NCBI RefSeq assembly: GCF_021532315.1
Contig: NZ_JAKGAO010000025.1
Span: 1-64,000 of the forward strand
Length of the DNA stretch: 64,000 nt
Origin: Paenibacillus tarimensis
GTDB taxonomy: Bacteria > Bacillota > Bacilli > Paenibacillales > Paenibacillaceae
Direction of reading: 5' to 3'
The notes beneath the pieces are model-generated. The model did no database searches, had not been told where the DNA came from, and worked only from the letters and a program-made list of their open reading frames with translations. Made by a program: the position numbers and the translations under genes. The stretch's first letter is position 1; each line of letters starts with the position of its first letter. Of this stretch, positions 34,935 to 45,400 are shown one piece after another.

Positions 34935-35858
34935 TTAGCCCTTTACGCCGCCGACCGTCATCCCCTTGACAAAGTACTTCTGCAGGAACGGATACACCAT
35001 AATGATTGGCAGACTGGCAATAATCGTCATCGTGGCCCGGATCGAGGTTGGCGTGACCATTGACGCGCCGCTCTGACCGGCCGCGAACTGGTCAGCAGCC
35101 GACATGGAGTTAGCCGCCGTGTTGGACGTGGAGAGGATCTTCATCAGCTCATACTGCAGCGTGCTCAGCTCAATCCGCGAGGAATTGTACAAGAACACAT
35201 CAAACCACGAGTTCCACTGGCCGACCGCCACGAACAGCGAGATTGTCGCCAGCGCCGGCACCGTCAGCGGCAGTACGATCCGGATGAAGGTCATAAACTC
35301 GCCCGCTCCGTCAATCTTGGCTGACTCCATAATCCCTTCGGGCAGCCCCTCTATGAAAGAGCGAACCACAATCATGTTGAACACCCCGATAATGCCCGGG
35401 AAGATATAGACCCAGAACGAGTTGATCAGGTCAAGCTCACGAATAAGCAGGTAGCCGGGTATCAAACCGCCGCTGAAATACATCGTAAAGACGAAAGCGA
35501 TGGTCACGAACTTGCGCAGGACGAATTCCTGGCGGCTGACCGTATAAGCGAGCATCGCGGTGCAGAATACCGATATAACGGTGCCGACGATTGTCCGGAG
35601 CGCCGAGATCAAGGTAGCATGATAGATCGATGATTCATTGAAGATGTACTTATAGTTCTCCCATGTCCACTCCCTTGGCCACAGGTAGATACCGCCGCGG
35701 ATGGAATCATTCGCATTGTTGAAGGAGAGCGCAAACATGTTGATAAACGGGTACAGCGTGACGACCACCAGCATGCACAAGAAGATGATATTGCAGATGT
35801 CAAAAATTTTATCGGACCAGCTGTTGTACCGTTTCCGGGACGCGCTCAAGTCACTCAT
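34935..35858 (-). CDS. Carbohydrate ABC transporter permease (YtcP/LplC-like)
   Basis: Inner-membrane permease of a CUT1-type importer. The 307 residues contain six helices and the conserved EAA loop (FIEGLPEGIMESAKIDGAGEFMTFIRIVLPL, here as the EGIMESAKIDGAG core with G...I.LP spacing), and end in the usual 'FLQKYFVKGMTVGGVKG'. Of two adjacent ATGs the second (35858) has the better spacing to AAGGAGG. It pairs with the permease at 35935 and the binding protein at 37068. No ATPase gene is present; as in related systems a shared MsmX-like ATPase probably drives it. Confidence 0.93.
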   Translation of the reverse strand: MSDLSASRKRYNSWSDKIFDICNIIFLCMLVVVTLYPFINMFALSFNNANDSIRGGIYLWPREWTWENYKYIFNESSIYHATLISALRTIVGTVISVFCTAMLAYTVSRQEFVLRKFVTIAFVFTMYFSGGLIPGYLLIRELDLINSFWVYIFPGIIGVFNMIVVRSFIEGLPEGIMESAKIDGAGEFMTFIRIVLPLTVPALATISLFVAVGQWNSWFDVFLYNSSRIELSTLQYELMKILSTSNTAANSMSAADQFAAGQSGASMVTPTSIRATMTIIASLPIIMVYPFLQKYFVKGMTVGGVKG

Positions 35859-35934
35859 CATGATGCCTCCTTGAGAATAAAGTCAGGCTGTACCGCGAGC
35901 CTGCGGCCGGCGCCTCTCCCCGGGAGGAGCCGGC

Positions 35935-36909
35935 TTAGAACAGCCTGCTCTCTCCCATCCGCTTCGCAATCGTGTTAGCCGACAGCAGGAATACGAAGCT
36001 CACAACCGTCTTGAACATGCCAGCGGCAGTCGCCAGGGAGTAGTTGCCCATGTCCATGCCATACTTCAGCACGAATATGTCGAGGTTGTCGGAATAATCG
36101 ACGGTCATGCCGTTGCCTAGCAGGTACTGCGGCTCGAAGCCCGCCTCCAGAATATGCCCGAGATTCATGATTAAGAGGATAATGATTACCGGCTTCAAGC
36201 CCGGCAGCGTTATATGCAGAATGCGCTGGAAGCGGCTTGCCCCGTCAATCTCAGCAGCTTCATACTGGGAGGGGTCGATGGTCGTAATGGCTGCCAGGTA
36301 GACAATGGTATTCCAGCCGACATCCTTCCACACCTCCGATGCTCCGAGAATGCCCCAGAAGTATTCGCCCTTGCCAAGCCACAGAACCGGCTGGTCAATC
36401 AAGTTCAGTTTCATCAGCAGAATATTGACGATGCCCTCCGGCGCCAGCGCGGTTGAGATGATGCTCGCCGCTACAACCCAGGAGATAAAATGAGGCAGAT
36501 AGCTGATGGTCTGTACGACCCGCTTAAACACAATATTGCGCAGCTCATTCAGCAGAATGGCCAGCGTAATGGCCGTCACAAATCCTAATACAAGCTTGAT
36601 GGAGCTCATCACAAGCGTGTTGCGGAGCACCTGGTAGAAGGTTTCATCCTGGAACAGGAACTTGAAGTTGGCCCAGCCTACCCACTCCTGATCGTTGAAG
36701 GCCTTGGCCGGTCTGTACTTCTGAAAGGCAATTGTCCAGCCCCAGAGGGGCACATACTTGAATAGGAAGAGCCAGAGCAGGAAGGGTACGGACATCAGCA
36801 CAAGCATACGCTGCTGCAGCAGCTTCCTGAAGAATGGCTGGAGGCCGCCGCCCCGTCGTGCGGGCTTCTTCGCCGTTACAGGTGCTGGGTTAATAATGGT
36901 TCTCTCCAC
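35935..36909 (-). CDS. Carbohydrate ABC transporter permease (LplB-like)
   Basis: Second membrane subunit of the aldouronate importer, 324 residues. A basic N-terminal tail precedes six helices; the EAA loop reads DPSQYEAAEIDGASRFQ followed by ITLPGLKP. The C-terminus NTIAKRMGESRLF is characteristic of this subfamily. The start ATG at 36909 lies after a GGAGA-like site. Genes run binding protein, this permease, the second permease, aguA, xylanase, all co-oriented and closely spaced. Confidence 0.93.
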   Translation of the reverse strand: MERTIINPAPVTAKKPARRGGGLQPFFRKLLQQRMLVLMSVPFLLWLFLFKYVPLWGWTIAFQKYRPAKAFNDQEWVGWANFKFLFQDETFYQVLRNTLVMSSIKLVLGFVTAITLAILLNELRNIVFKRVVQTISYLPHFISWVVAASIISTALAPEGIVNILLMKLNLIDQPVLWLGKGEYFWGILGASEVWKDVGWNTIVYLAAITTIDPSQYEAAEIDGASRFQRILHITLPGLKPVIIILLIMNLGHILEAGFEPQYLLGNGMTVDYSDNLDIFVLKYGMDMGNYSLATAAGMFKTVVSFVFLLSANTIAKRMGESRLF

Positions 36910-37067
36910 CGGGTTGTTCTCCTTTCCGATAGGGCCTCACCTTGCGCCCGTCTAAATGACGGAGGACCGGAACGTATAACGCCTCCGGCCCTCTGTAACC
37001 ATTGCCGCAGCGCGGAGCAGCCATCCCGCTCAATTGCTCCTGCCGCGCTAACCAGCGTTATGCCGAA

Positions 37068-38756
37068 TTACCAGTTCCCCGCTGCACGGTCCTTCACAAT
37101 CTTCGTCACGAATTCTTCGTACCCTTTGGCATCCAGCTTGCCGAACTCGCCCGTATATTCATTCCATATCGACTCAAATTCACCCGGCTTCGCCAGAATC
37201 AGACGCGGCAGGTATTTCTTCTGCAGGTCGCTCGCCTTCTGTCCAAACATCTGCTCCGGCGTGCCTTGGCCCTTGTTGATACTCCATGCCGGATACCAGG
37301 GACGATTGTCAGGCTTGGAGAAGTACCCGGAGAAGGTTTGCGCGCCGTAAGCCTCGAGAATTTTCTTGTCGCCTTCTGTATAACCCGCGGAGGCAACCTC
37401 AGGCTGATTGCCCACTGCGTAGGCGTTGCCGTCCGCCAGCAGCGAGTTGTTGCCGTAACGCGGCCAGCTGTACTCGAAGTACTGGAAGCCGAAGGTCCGC
37501 TTGAATTCCGGGTCATCCCGCTTTGTTTTCTGGTCATCATCCAAATAGAAGCGGCCATTCTCATCCACACTGTACGTCTCACCCTTGATGCCCCACTGCA
37601 CAAGAATCTGGTTCTCTTCCTTCAGCAGGTTGTCGAAGTATTGAATAATCCTTACCGGGTCCTTCGCTTTGACGGAAATCCCGATACCGCGGTTGTTCAC
37701 GAATGCAGGCGGATCAATATACTGGTCCTTGATCGTCTCGTCGAACACAATCGGCAGCGGCGCATAGCGCTTCTCGTCAATGCCTGCCATCTTCAGGTTG
37801 TTCGTTGCATCTCCGACCTGCCATCCGTAGTTGAAGTAGCCGAGCACGCGGCCCGAGGTCAGTTTAGCCAGATACTGGTCCTTGTTCATCACGAATGATT
37901 CGGGGTCGAATAAGCCTTCGGCGTTAATCTCGTTCAGCTTCTGTACCCAGCGCTTCTCGTACTCACCCGCTTGGTACACCTTCGCTTCGTGTGTCTGCAT
38001 ATCAACAATGACATCGCCGTCGTTCGGATAGCCTGCCAGGTGCATGGCTGGATTCGTCAAGGTGAAGAAGTTGTCAGCCACACCGGCGAATGTTACGAAG
38101 CCGATGATATCCTTGCCGTCCACCTGCGGATACTTCTCCTTGTACTTCTTGATCAGATCAAAGTATTCATCCAGCGTCTTAATCTTCGGATAGCCGAATT
38201 CCTTCAAAACCGAGCGCTGAATCCAGAAGGCGCCCTGGCTGATGTTCGGGTCCCCGATATAACCGATGTTAGCCGAGAAAGGCAGGTGATAGATTTTCCC
38301 GTCCGCCTGGCGGAATTTATCCATATAAGGCCCGTAAACACGCTTGATGTTCGGACCATGCTCTTCTATTAATTCATCCAGCTCAATGAACGCGCCAGCA
38401 TCCATCAGCTTGTCGATCTCGCCCTCGGGAACGATGACATCCGGATAATCGCCGCTGGCGATCATGACACCCGACTTGGTCTTCACGTCTCCCACCAGGA
38501 ATTCCATCTTCCAGTCGACACCTGTCTGCTTCTGCAATTCCTTGCCGATTACCGTGTCGCTGGCCATAACATCCTTGCCCGTAGAGAAGCTGTAGTAGGT
38601 AAAGGTAACTGGCTCCTGCTGTGCGCTGCCCTCGCCCGTTACTGCCGCCGGTGTATTCTCCGGTGTGTTGCCGCCCCCCGCTCCATTGCTGCAGCCGACC
38701 ATTGTAACCGCAAGCACAGCCGCAAGGGCGGTGCTGAGCCATTGTCTTTTGCCCAT
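37068..38756 (-). CDS. Extracellular aldouronate-binding lipoprotein (LplA/LipO-like)
   Basis: Membrane-anchored binding protein that captures oligosaccharides for the two permeases downstream. It has 562 residues, a typical length for the group. MGKRQWLSTALAAVLAVTMVGCSNG gives signal and lipobox (here split at VTMVGC). The family's late block ILVQWGIKGETYSVDENGRFY is present. The ATG at 38756 follows AAAGGGG; the frame is open to 38804 but that extension covers the first cre site. Binding of aldouronates is inferred from the operon with aguA. Confidence 0.93.
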   Translation of the reverse strand: MGKRQWLSTALAAVLAVTMVGCSNGAGGGNTPENTPAAVTGEGSAQQEPVTFTYYSFSTGKDVMASDTVIGKELQKQTGVDWKMEFLVGDVKTKSGVMIASGDYPDVIVPEGEIDKLMDAGAFIELDELIEEHGPNIKRVYGPYMDKFRQADGKIYHLPFSANIGYIGDPNISQGAFWIQRSVLKEFGYPKIKTLDEYFDLIKKYKEKYPQVDGKDIIGFVTFAGVADNFFTLTNPAMHLAGYPNDGDVIVDMQTHEAKVYQAGEYEKRWVQKLNEINAEGLFDPESFVMNKDQYLAKLTSGRVLGYFNYGWQVGDATNNLKMAGIDEKRYAPLPIVFDETIKDQYIDPPAFVNNRGIGISVKAKDPVRIIQYFDNLLKEENQILVQWGIKGETYSVDENGRFYLDDDQKTKRDDPEFKRTFGFQYFEYSWPRYGNNSLLADGNAYAVGNQPEVASAGYTEGDKKILEAYGAQTFSGYFSKPDNRPWYPAWSINKGQGTPEQMFGQKASDLQKKYLPRLILAKPGEFESIWNEYTGEFGKLDAKGYEEFVTKIVKDRAAGNW

Positions 38757-38789
38757 ATCCCGATCTGCCCCTTTCAAGTCACTTCGTTT

Positions 38790-38803
38790 TGTAAGCACTT
38801 TCA
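38790..38803. promoter_or_regulatory. cre candidate 1 of the aldouronate operon
   Basis: TGTAAGCACTTTCA matches 13 of 14 cre positions (central G is A), 34 bp before the binding-protein start. A second candidate follows 8 bp further upstream. Confidence 0.6.
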
Positions 38804-38811
38804 TTATAAAA

Positions 38812-38825
38812 TGAAAACGATTACC
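38812..38825. promoter_or_regulatory. cre candidate 2 of the aldouronate operon
   Basis: TGAAAACGATTACC matches 13 of 14 cre positions (last base C). The centre-to-centre distance to candidate 1 is 22 bp, about two helical turns, so the pair could bind CcpA cooperatively and repress the operon on preferred sugars. Confidence 0.6.
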
Positions 38826-38909
38826 TGATTACCCGCCAAAGTTTAGTTCCTACTTTGAAAAGCATAGTGAAAACAATGATCTTCCCCGATATGGACAAAG
38901 CGCATTCGT

Positions 38910-40643
38910 TCAGGCAGGCTGCTGAAGCGGCAGACGGATGATAACGGTCGTTCCGCTCCCCTGCTTACTTTCGATATGGAAATCAAACGTTTCCTTATAG
39001 CAGAGCTTAAGCCGGTAGTAGGCGTTCTTCATTCCCACATGGTCGCCCATATGATCATCCTGCTGCATATAGACGAGCAGCTCGTTCAGCTTTCCCTCCG
39101 CCATGCCGATGCCATTATCGCTGAGCCTGAACACCAGCGAGTCATTCGAAATTCCCATCTGAATGACAATCAGGCCCATGCCCGGCGAGCCTTCGATGCC
39201 ATGAATGCTGGCGTTCTCCACAAAGGGCAGGAATATCATCTTGGGGATATGCTGCTCCAGCACCGCGTCCTCCACTGTAAGCTGATACTGCAGCTTGTCG
39301 CCGAACCGGTATTTCTGGATTTCCAGGAAGCATTCAATTAGCTCCAGCTCCTCGCGCACGGTCACCCAGTCCCGGCTCCACGAGATGGATTTGCGGAAGA
39401 TTTTGGCCATATGATGGACGGTTCTGGCCGTCTCGGCCTCTCCCTTAATCAGGCTGCGCATTCTTATCGTCTCCAGCGCATTGAATAGGAAGTGGGGATT
39501 GATCTGGCTGTGAAGCGCATGAAGCTGGGCCTGACGCCGCTTGATTTCCAGATCCTTCTTCTGAATATCGGCCACGTAAACATCATTGATCAGGCTGTGG
39601 ATCGTCTCGGTCATTCGGTTGAAGGCCACCGTCAGCTGACCGATCTCATCCTTGGAATCCGCCTCCGGTATGGTCTCGAAATGCTGGTGCTTCACCCGCT
39701 TCATATAGCGCAGAATCCTCACCAGCCGCACATGGATCGACCGCGAAATCGCCGCAATGATCAGCGAGGGCAGCAGAAAGTTAATGCAGGCCAGATAAAT
39801 AACGAACGTGCCCGACTTGTGCACATCCGCCAGCATCGTCCGTTCATCCATAATCCCGTGCAGGCTCCAGCCGTTCAGGTAGTTGTTGTTGGAGTATGCT
39901 TTGGTAAAATGGATCGACTTGTCCGGTGTTCTGACATCCGCCAGCACGATACTGCGTCCTCGCCAGTCCATATCCCAATCATTTGTATAGTGAATGGTCC
40001 CGTCCTGCCCGGTAAAATACAGCTTCCCCTGAAAACCCGTATTAAGGAACAGCTGCCGGACCGTGTCCATGTTCAAATCGATTTTAACCAAGCTCGAATA
40101 GCTGCCTGACTCCTTCAAATCAAGGCGCTGAACAAGGCTGAATACACCCCCGCTCTGTATGAGCACCGGGTAGGAGACCCGTGTTCTTAAAAATACCTGA
40201 TACCAATCCGTCCCGGTCACATCCGGAGTCAGGGGCCGGATCGGCCCCGAAGCCATGATGGTCGGGTTGTCGGTGTACACGGTCGTCTCCCGGATGGTCT
40301 TGTACGCCTGCTCGGACTTATTGAATACCGCCCGCAGCTGGGTATGGTAAGCTTCGACGTATTCCACCTTCGTCGTGAAATGCTTGTCCATATGCTCGCT
40401 CAAAATGGGATCGATGTAGTAAAGATACGAAATTCCTGCCGCCTCATCGATAACGGCCCGCAGCTCCCTCTGCAGCTGTTCAATCGCAATATCCGCATCC
40501 CGTGTTTTCTGGCTCTTGATGTTATTCGTTGTGACCTGATAGAAGATGACATTCGTTAGCACGATCGGTATAAAGACCGATACCAGATACATCAGCAGGA
40601 ATTTATCCCGCAGCTTGATGTTGTGTAGGCTGAACCTGCTCAT
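38910..40643 (-). CDS. Sensor histidine kinase, YesM family
   Basis: Membrane kinase of the two-component system that likely senses xylan fragments. The 577 residues contain a first helix (KFLLMYLVSVFIPIVL), a large extracellular sensor, a second helix (FVIYLACINFLLPSLIIAA), a HAMP domain, the His_kinase domain with phosphoacceptor H in SQINPHFLFNALETI, and an HATPase with N box FVENASIHG and G box SDNGIGM. AGGTGGCGG lies 8 nt before the ATG at 40643. Its gene begins 26 bp after the response regulator gene; both precede the transporter operon, as in known xylan-utilisation loci. Confidence 0.93.
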   Translation of the reverse strand: MSRFSLHNIKLRDKFLLMYLVSVFIPIVLTNVIFYQVTTNNIKSQKTRDADIAIEQLQRELRAVIDEAAGISYLYYIDPILSEHMDKHFTTKVEYVEAYHTQLRAVFNKSEQAYKTIRETTVYTDNPTIMASGPIRPLTPDVTGTDWYQVFLRTRVSYPVLIQSGGVFSLVQRLDLKESGSYSSLVKIDLNMDTVRQLFLNTGFQGKLYFTGQDGTIHYTNDWDMDWRGRSIVLADVRTPDKSIHFTKAYSNNNYLNGWSLHGIMDERTMLADVHKSGTFVIYLACINFLLPSLIIAAISRSIHVRLVRILRYMKRVKHQHFETIPEADSKDEIGQLTVAFNRMTETIHSLINDVYVADIQKKDLEIKRRQAQLHALHSQINPHFLFNALETIRMRSLIKGEAETARTVHHMAKIFRKSISWSRDWVTVREELELIECFLEIQKYRFGDKLQYQLTVEDAVLEQHIPKMIFLPFVENASIHGIEGSPGMGLIVIQMGISNDSLVFRLSDNGIGMAEGKLNELLVYMQQDDHMGDHVGMKNAYYRLKLCYKETFDFHIESKQGSGTTVIIRLPLQQPA

Positions 40644-40669
40644 GTTAATAACCGCCACCTGTTCCTGTT

Positions 40670-42262
40670 CTAAGGTTTGCCCGTCCTGCCCCGCAGCTTG
40701 TTGCGGTAGTCCGTCGGCGTCATATGCTCGAGCTTCTCGAATTGGGTGACAAAATAATCCGCATTGGCAAAGCCCACCTTCTCGGCAATCTCATACATGC
40801 GCAGGTCTGTCTGGCGGAGCAGCTGCTTCGCTTCGTTTACCCGCAGCCCGAGAAGGAAATCGTTGAAATAGATGCCATATGTCTTGCGGAACAGCTGCCC
40901 GAGATACACCGGGTTCATATAAAAGATTGAAGCGATTGATTTGAGATTCAGGTTCTCCCTGTAATTCGCTTCAATATATTTGCGGATCTTCTCGATGCCG
41001 CCCTTGGCCTGCTCCCCGCGAAGCCGGGAGATCAGCTCCGCCGCTTCCGCGGCAAATGCCGTCATCAGCTGCCTCAGTCCCTCCAGCCGGACATGCCTGC
41101 TCTGCCAGTCCAGCATAGCCGGCAGAGACTGCAGCTGGTTCTCATTCCCGTCCATCTTGCGGATGATGTTAATCACCCCGATCACGCAGCGGGTAATGGC
41201 ATTGGTGACTGCATTTGGCGCAAATCGCTGCTCCCGGAACACCGCAAACAGCTTGTCAATCGATGCTGTATAAGCCTTCTTGTCATTCTCCTCCAGCTGC
41301 TCCAGCAGCGAGGCATACAGCTCCTGCGCCATGTCAAAATAATACAGCGGTGTCCCCCGGACATCGTCGATCATAATGATATCTCTGCCATCCTCGGCAA
41401 ATTTATAGGACAGCGCCTCGTTGGCGCTCTGGTAAGACTCCTTCACATCCTGAAGCCGGTCCACCGTCTGGCCGACATACAAGGTCACAGCGGCATTCTT
41501 AACCTTGGACAATGCCCGCCTTAGCGACTGATACACCGGCATGGCTGACGGATCACCCTGCTCTGCGGCAAGCTTACGCAAATCCAGCAGCACGCCGTAC
41601 ATGCCGGGGCTCTGCTCGAACACCGGTATCCGGCTGTCTGACCGGTCCGCCAGCGGCTGCAGTGCGCATACCACGTCCTTCGCCGACCACTCCGGCGACC
41701 CCGGCGCCTCCTCCGGCGCTGCCGGGTGCAGCTCGGCGAGCACATAGACAAACCGGGACTCCTGAGGCAGCCCAATTGCGGACGCATACTGGCTTATATC
41801 ACGCTCCTGGTAGGTTCCATGGAGAAGCGTCTCCATTATAGAGGCGGTTACGTGGTTGCCGCCGGCCAGTGTGGCGAGCTTGCGCATGCCCAGAACCCCG
41901 GCAAGCTTGCGCAGTGTGGCCGTGAGCTCCTCTTCATCAATGGGCTTCAGAATATAATCATTCACCCCGTAACGGAGCGCCTGCTGGGCATACTTGAAAT
42001 CGTGGTAACCGCTTACAATAATAAAAGCCGGATTCAACTGCCGCTGGTTAATAACAGCCGCGATCAAGCCAAGACCATCCAGAACCGGCATCCGGATATC
42101 TGTCACCACGAGGTCCGGCTGGCATTCATCCATTAAGGCAAGCGCCTCTTCACCATTGTCCGCTTCGCCGCAAATATCATAGCCGAGCGCTTCCCAATCA
42201 ATCAGATTCATCAGCCCTTTACGGACAAACATCTCGTCGTCAACCAGCAGTACTTTATACAT
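40670..42262 (-). CDS. Response regulator with AraC-type DNA-binding domain, YesN family
   Basis: Cytoplasmic partner of the YesM-like kinase. Of 530 residues, 1-120 form the receiver domain (LLVDDEMFVRKGL; phosphoacceptor Asp in VVTDIRMPVLDGL; Lys in YILKPIDEEE). A long middle domain follows, and the last 100 form the AraC double HTH (IASIFYMNPVYLGQLFRKTY, then EIAEKVGFANADYFVTQFEK). GGGAGGAG precedes the ATG at 42262. The likely targets are the transporter operon and the exported xylanase gene, an inference from position. Confidence 0.93.
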   Translation of the reverse strand: MYKVLLVDDEMFVRKGLMNLIDWEALGYDICGEADNGEEALALMDECQPDLVVTDIRMPVLDGLGLIAAVINQRQLNPAFIIVSGYHDFKYAQQALRYGVNDYILKPIDEEELTATLRKLAGVLGMRKLATLAGGNHVTASIMETLLHGTYQERDISQYASAIGLPQESRFVYVLAELHPAAPEEAPGSPEWSAKDVVCALQPLADRSDSRIPVFEQSPGMYGVLLDLRKLAAEQGDPSAMPVYQSLRRALSKVKNAAVTLYVGQTVDRLQDVKESYQSANEALSYKFAEDGRDIIMIDDVRGTPLYYFDMAQELYASLLEQLEENDKKAYTASIDKLFAVFREQRFAPNAVTNAITRCVIGVINIIRKMDGNENQLQSLPAMLDWQSRHVRLEGLRQLMTAFAAEAAELISRLRGEQAKGGIEKIRKYIEANYRENLNLKSIASIFYMNPVYLGQLFRKTYGIYFNDFLLGLRVNEAKQLLRQTDLRMYEIAEKVGFANADYFVTQFEKLEHMTPTDYRNKLRGRTGKP

Positions 42263-42342
42263 GGCTTCTCCTCCCCTGCTCGCCTTCATTATAGAATATG
42301 TTCGCCTTGGGCACAGCACCAATAATTAGCTTACCCACGGCA

Positions 42343-42378
42343 AAGACCGCTGACCGGCATCCAGCCGGCAACGGTCTT
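42343..42378 (-). terminator. Terminator of the large xylanase gene
   Basis: AAGACCG and CGGTCTT form the outer stem, CCGGC and GCCGG the inner one. It lies just past the xylanase stop and before the response regulator start on the minus strand. No strong T tract. Confidence 0.6.
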
Positions 42379-42403
42379 AATCGTGCTCACCATGCAAAAG
42401 TCT

Positions 42404-45400
42404 TTAGTTGGCCAGATGAACAGCTCCGAATTTCGCTGTGCTCCGGTAGGAGTCACCTGTCTGATCGTTCCAGATCGTGACCGTATCCCGCTTGCCGTCG
42501 CCATCTTCATCATTGTTGACCTGAATATCGAAGCCGATCACCCGGCATGGCTTCGAGTCAGGCAGCTTGATCGCCGCTTCGACCACATAGCCGCCCTCTA
42601 CGATCTTTACTGCCGACTGAATCAGTTCATCAGCGGCATTCCCGCCGAAGGTGCGGACGTTATGGAAGTTAATGCGGAACTGGCCGTCATCCGGCTCGTA
42701 TTCGCTGCTTTTGCTGTTGTCCGCATCCAGGAAGATTTCAACCGAGTCCTGCTCATAAGCATTTGCGCTAGCATCACTGAGCAGGCGGTCATCGACCTTT
42801 GCCAGTACGTATAGGTAATTTTCATCCCACATGACCTTTACCTTCGCACTAGCGCCGCCTGTTCCCTGCACCTGGACATCCGTCGACAGCTCAGACGCTC
42901 TGCTCCATCCGCTGTCCTGGGCGCCGTCAATCACGGGCTTGCCCTTGACCGCCTTGTGGATCGATACAGCCTTAACCAGCTTAAGCTCGCCGAACCGGGA
43001 TGTATCTGACTGCTGGCTTGCGGTCGTATCGCTCCAGGACACCTGAGCGCCGGTCGTATCCGCATCCGTAATGCGGATATCGAAGCCTTTAAGCCCGTTT
43101 TCCATCGCTGCGGTGATTGGAATAGAGGCTTCAAGCCGGTAGCCGCCGGAGCGCTCCTTCACATTGTAGGACACGCCGGAGACAGACTTCCTTGAGCGGT
43201 GCAGCGTGTAATGCTTGTCGTCCGCTTCATAAGCCGCCGTTCGGCCATTGTTATCATCGACGAACAGCTCGACCCGGTCGTTCGGGCTGCGCGTGCTGTC
43301 ATTCACATCCACCAGAACATAGAGCCTCTTGGCATCCCATAACGTTTTGAATGAAGCGGTAACGGTCTCCGAGCTGAGGCGGACTGCCTTCTGGGCCTGC
43401 CAGAGCAGCTCCTCCTGCTGGTCTACCTTGGCGGTACCGAAGGCTGCATCATGGCTTTCGTAACGTGCAGGCAGCCTCGACGGATCTACTATCGCCCAGA
43501 ACGCCGGCTTGGACTGCAGCTGCTCATCGAAGAGGAGCGGCAGGTCAAGACGCGCAATCGGAAAGTTTTTGAGCCATGTGTTGTCATCTGCCATGCCCCA
43601 GAAGACGACAGAGCTGATATAAGGCTTCAGCCGGATGAACGCCTGCATCAGCTCGCCGTACCGGTAGCCCTGCTGCAGCAGCACCTCCTCCGGAACCGTT
43701 TCGTATTTATCCGTATCGTTGCTGTAGACCGTCACATCAAGCTCGGTAATCTGATTGTCGAGGCCCAGCTTGCCGAACATCTCGATGGAATCGGTAATCT
43801 GCTTCAGTGATGGTGAATCAATGCGAATATGAGTCTGGTGGCCGACTCCGTCGACCGGAACACCATCCGCCAGCAGCTCCGTGACCAGATTGTACAAGTC
43901 CTGCGCCTTGCGCGGGGAATGTGTATTGTAATCATTGATGTACAGCAGCGTGCCCTCCGGCGCGTACTTGCGGGCGTAGCGGAACGCTTCCTTGATATAG
44001 TCCACTCCGCAGATCCGATACCACTTGCTGTCCCGCAGCCCGGCTGAATCCGAGATGACCTCATTAACAACATCATAAGCGTAAACGTCTGTGCCAAAAT
44101 GCTCGACGACCGTCTTGATATGCGTCTCCATCCGCTTCAGCAGCAGCTCCTTGTTCGCCTGCCGCTTCACCGGATCGGTCTCGTCGACCATCTCCTTGCC
44201 TTCCAGGTCCCTGAAGAACCAGTCTGGCGTCTGGCTGTGCCACACCAGCGTATGGCCGCGGATTGACATGCCGTTCGCCTTAGCGAATTCTACAATTGCA
44301 TCCGCACGCTCGAAGGTGAATATGCCTTCCTGCTTCTGCAGGTAATCCGGCTTCATCACATTGCCCGCTACGACGCTGTTGAAGTGCTTCTTCAGCAGCT
44401 CGCCATGCTGTCCCTCAAGCTCGAACGGCTCGACGGCCGCGCCAACTCCGTATTTGAACTGCCCCGCCAGCGCTTCATGCAGAGACGGGATATCCTGCTC
44501 AATGGCAACCGGCGGAATATAGGCTAGGGTGAAATCATCAAGGTAAAAGGACGGCGTGCCGCTTCCCGATTCTACGTAAACAGACAGGGAATCCACCGCG
44601 CTGCGCAGCTGATAATCGCCAGTCAGTCTCACCCACTCCCCTGAAGTTACGGGGGTATTGCCAACAACCGTATCATAGCTGTTCGTCCCCTGGTAGCCCC
44701 GCTGGATGCTGAGCCTGAGGTCGGCGGCACTCTCGCCTGGAGCAAGCTTCACCCATACCGACAGCTTGTATTTGCTCTGTTCATGCATCTTGCCAGTTAC
44801 GCTGAGGCTTGGTCCCGAGTAGGTCTGTGTTCGTCCTGTTGTCAGCAGGCTGTACGTCCCGCTCTTCGCATCCGCATCTGTCACTGCGAGTGTTTCACTG
44901 CCCATGCGCGGCAACCAGCCCTGCGCGGTGTCATTCTCAAAATCCGTTGCAATGCCCGACTGGTCAGCTGGCGGCTGTACGACAGCACGAATGACCACAT
45001 CGTCCACAAGAATGACTTCCTGCGCCTCCGAGCTCTCCACATAGAGCGTCAAGCCGTCCATAGGCGCACTATACGAGTAGGTGCCCCTCAGCTGCACCCA
45101 GCTGTTATCCGCAATGGAAGCCGAGACAATATTCGGGTAAGCGGTCGTCCCGCCCGCCGGGTCTTCCTGCATCGTCAGCTTCACTGTACTGGCTGCTGCG
45201 CCTGCCGCCTTCTCAGGAAGCTTGACGGAAGCGGATATCTCATAAGACGCTCCCGGTTGAAGCAGGCTCTTCACATTCAGACTTGGACCATTCCAGGCTG
45301 CCGTCCGTCCCGTCGTCTTCAGGCTGTATACACCAGAGACCGCGCTCTCGCTTGTGGCGCTAAGCGTCACGCCGCCGCGCGGGCTCCAGCCCTGTACCGT

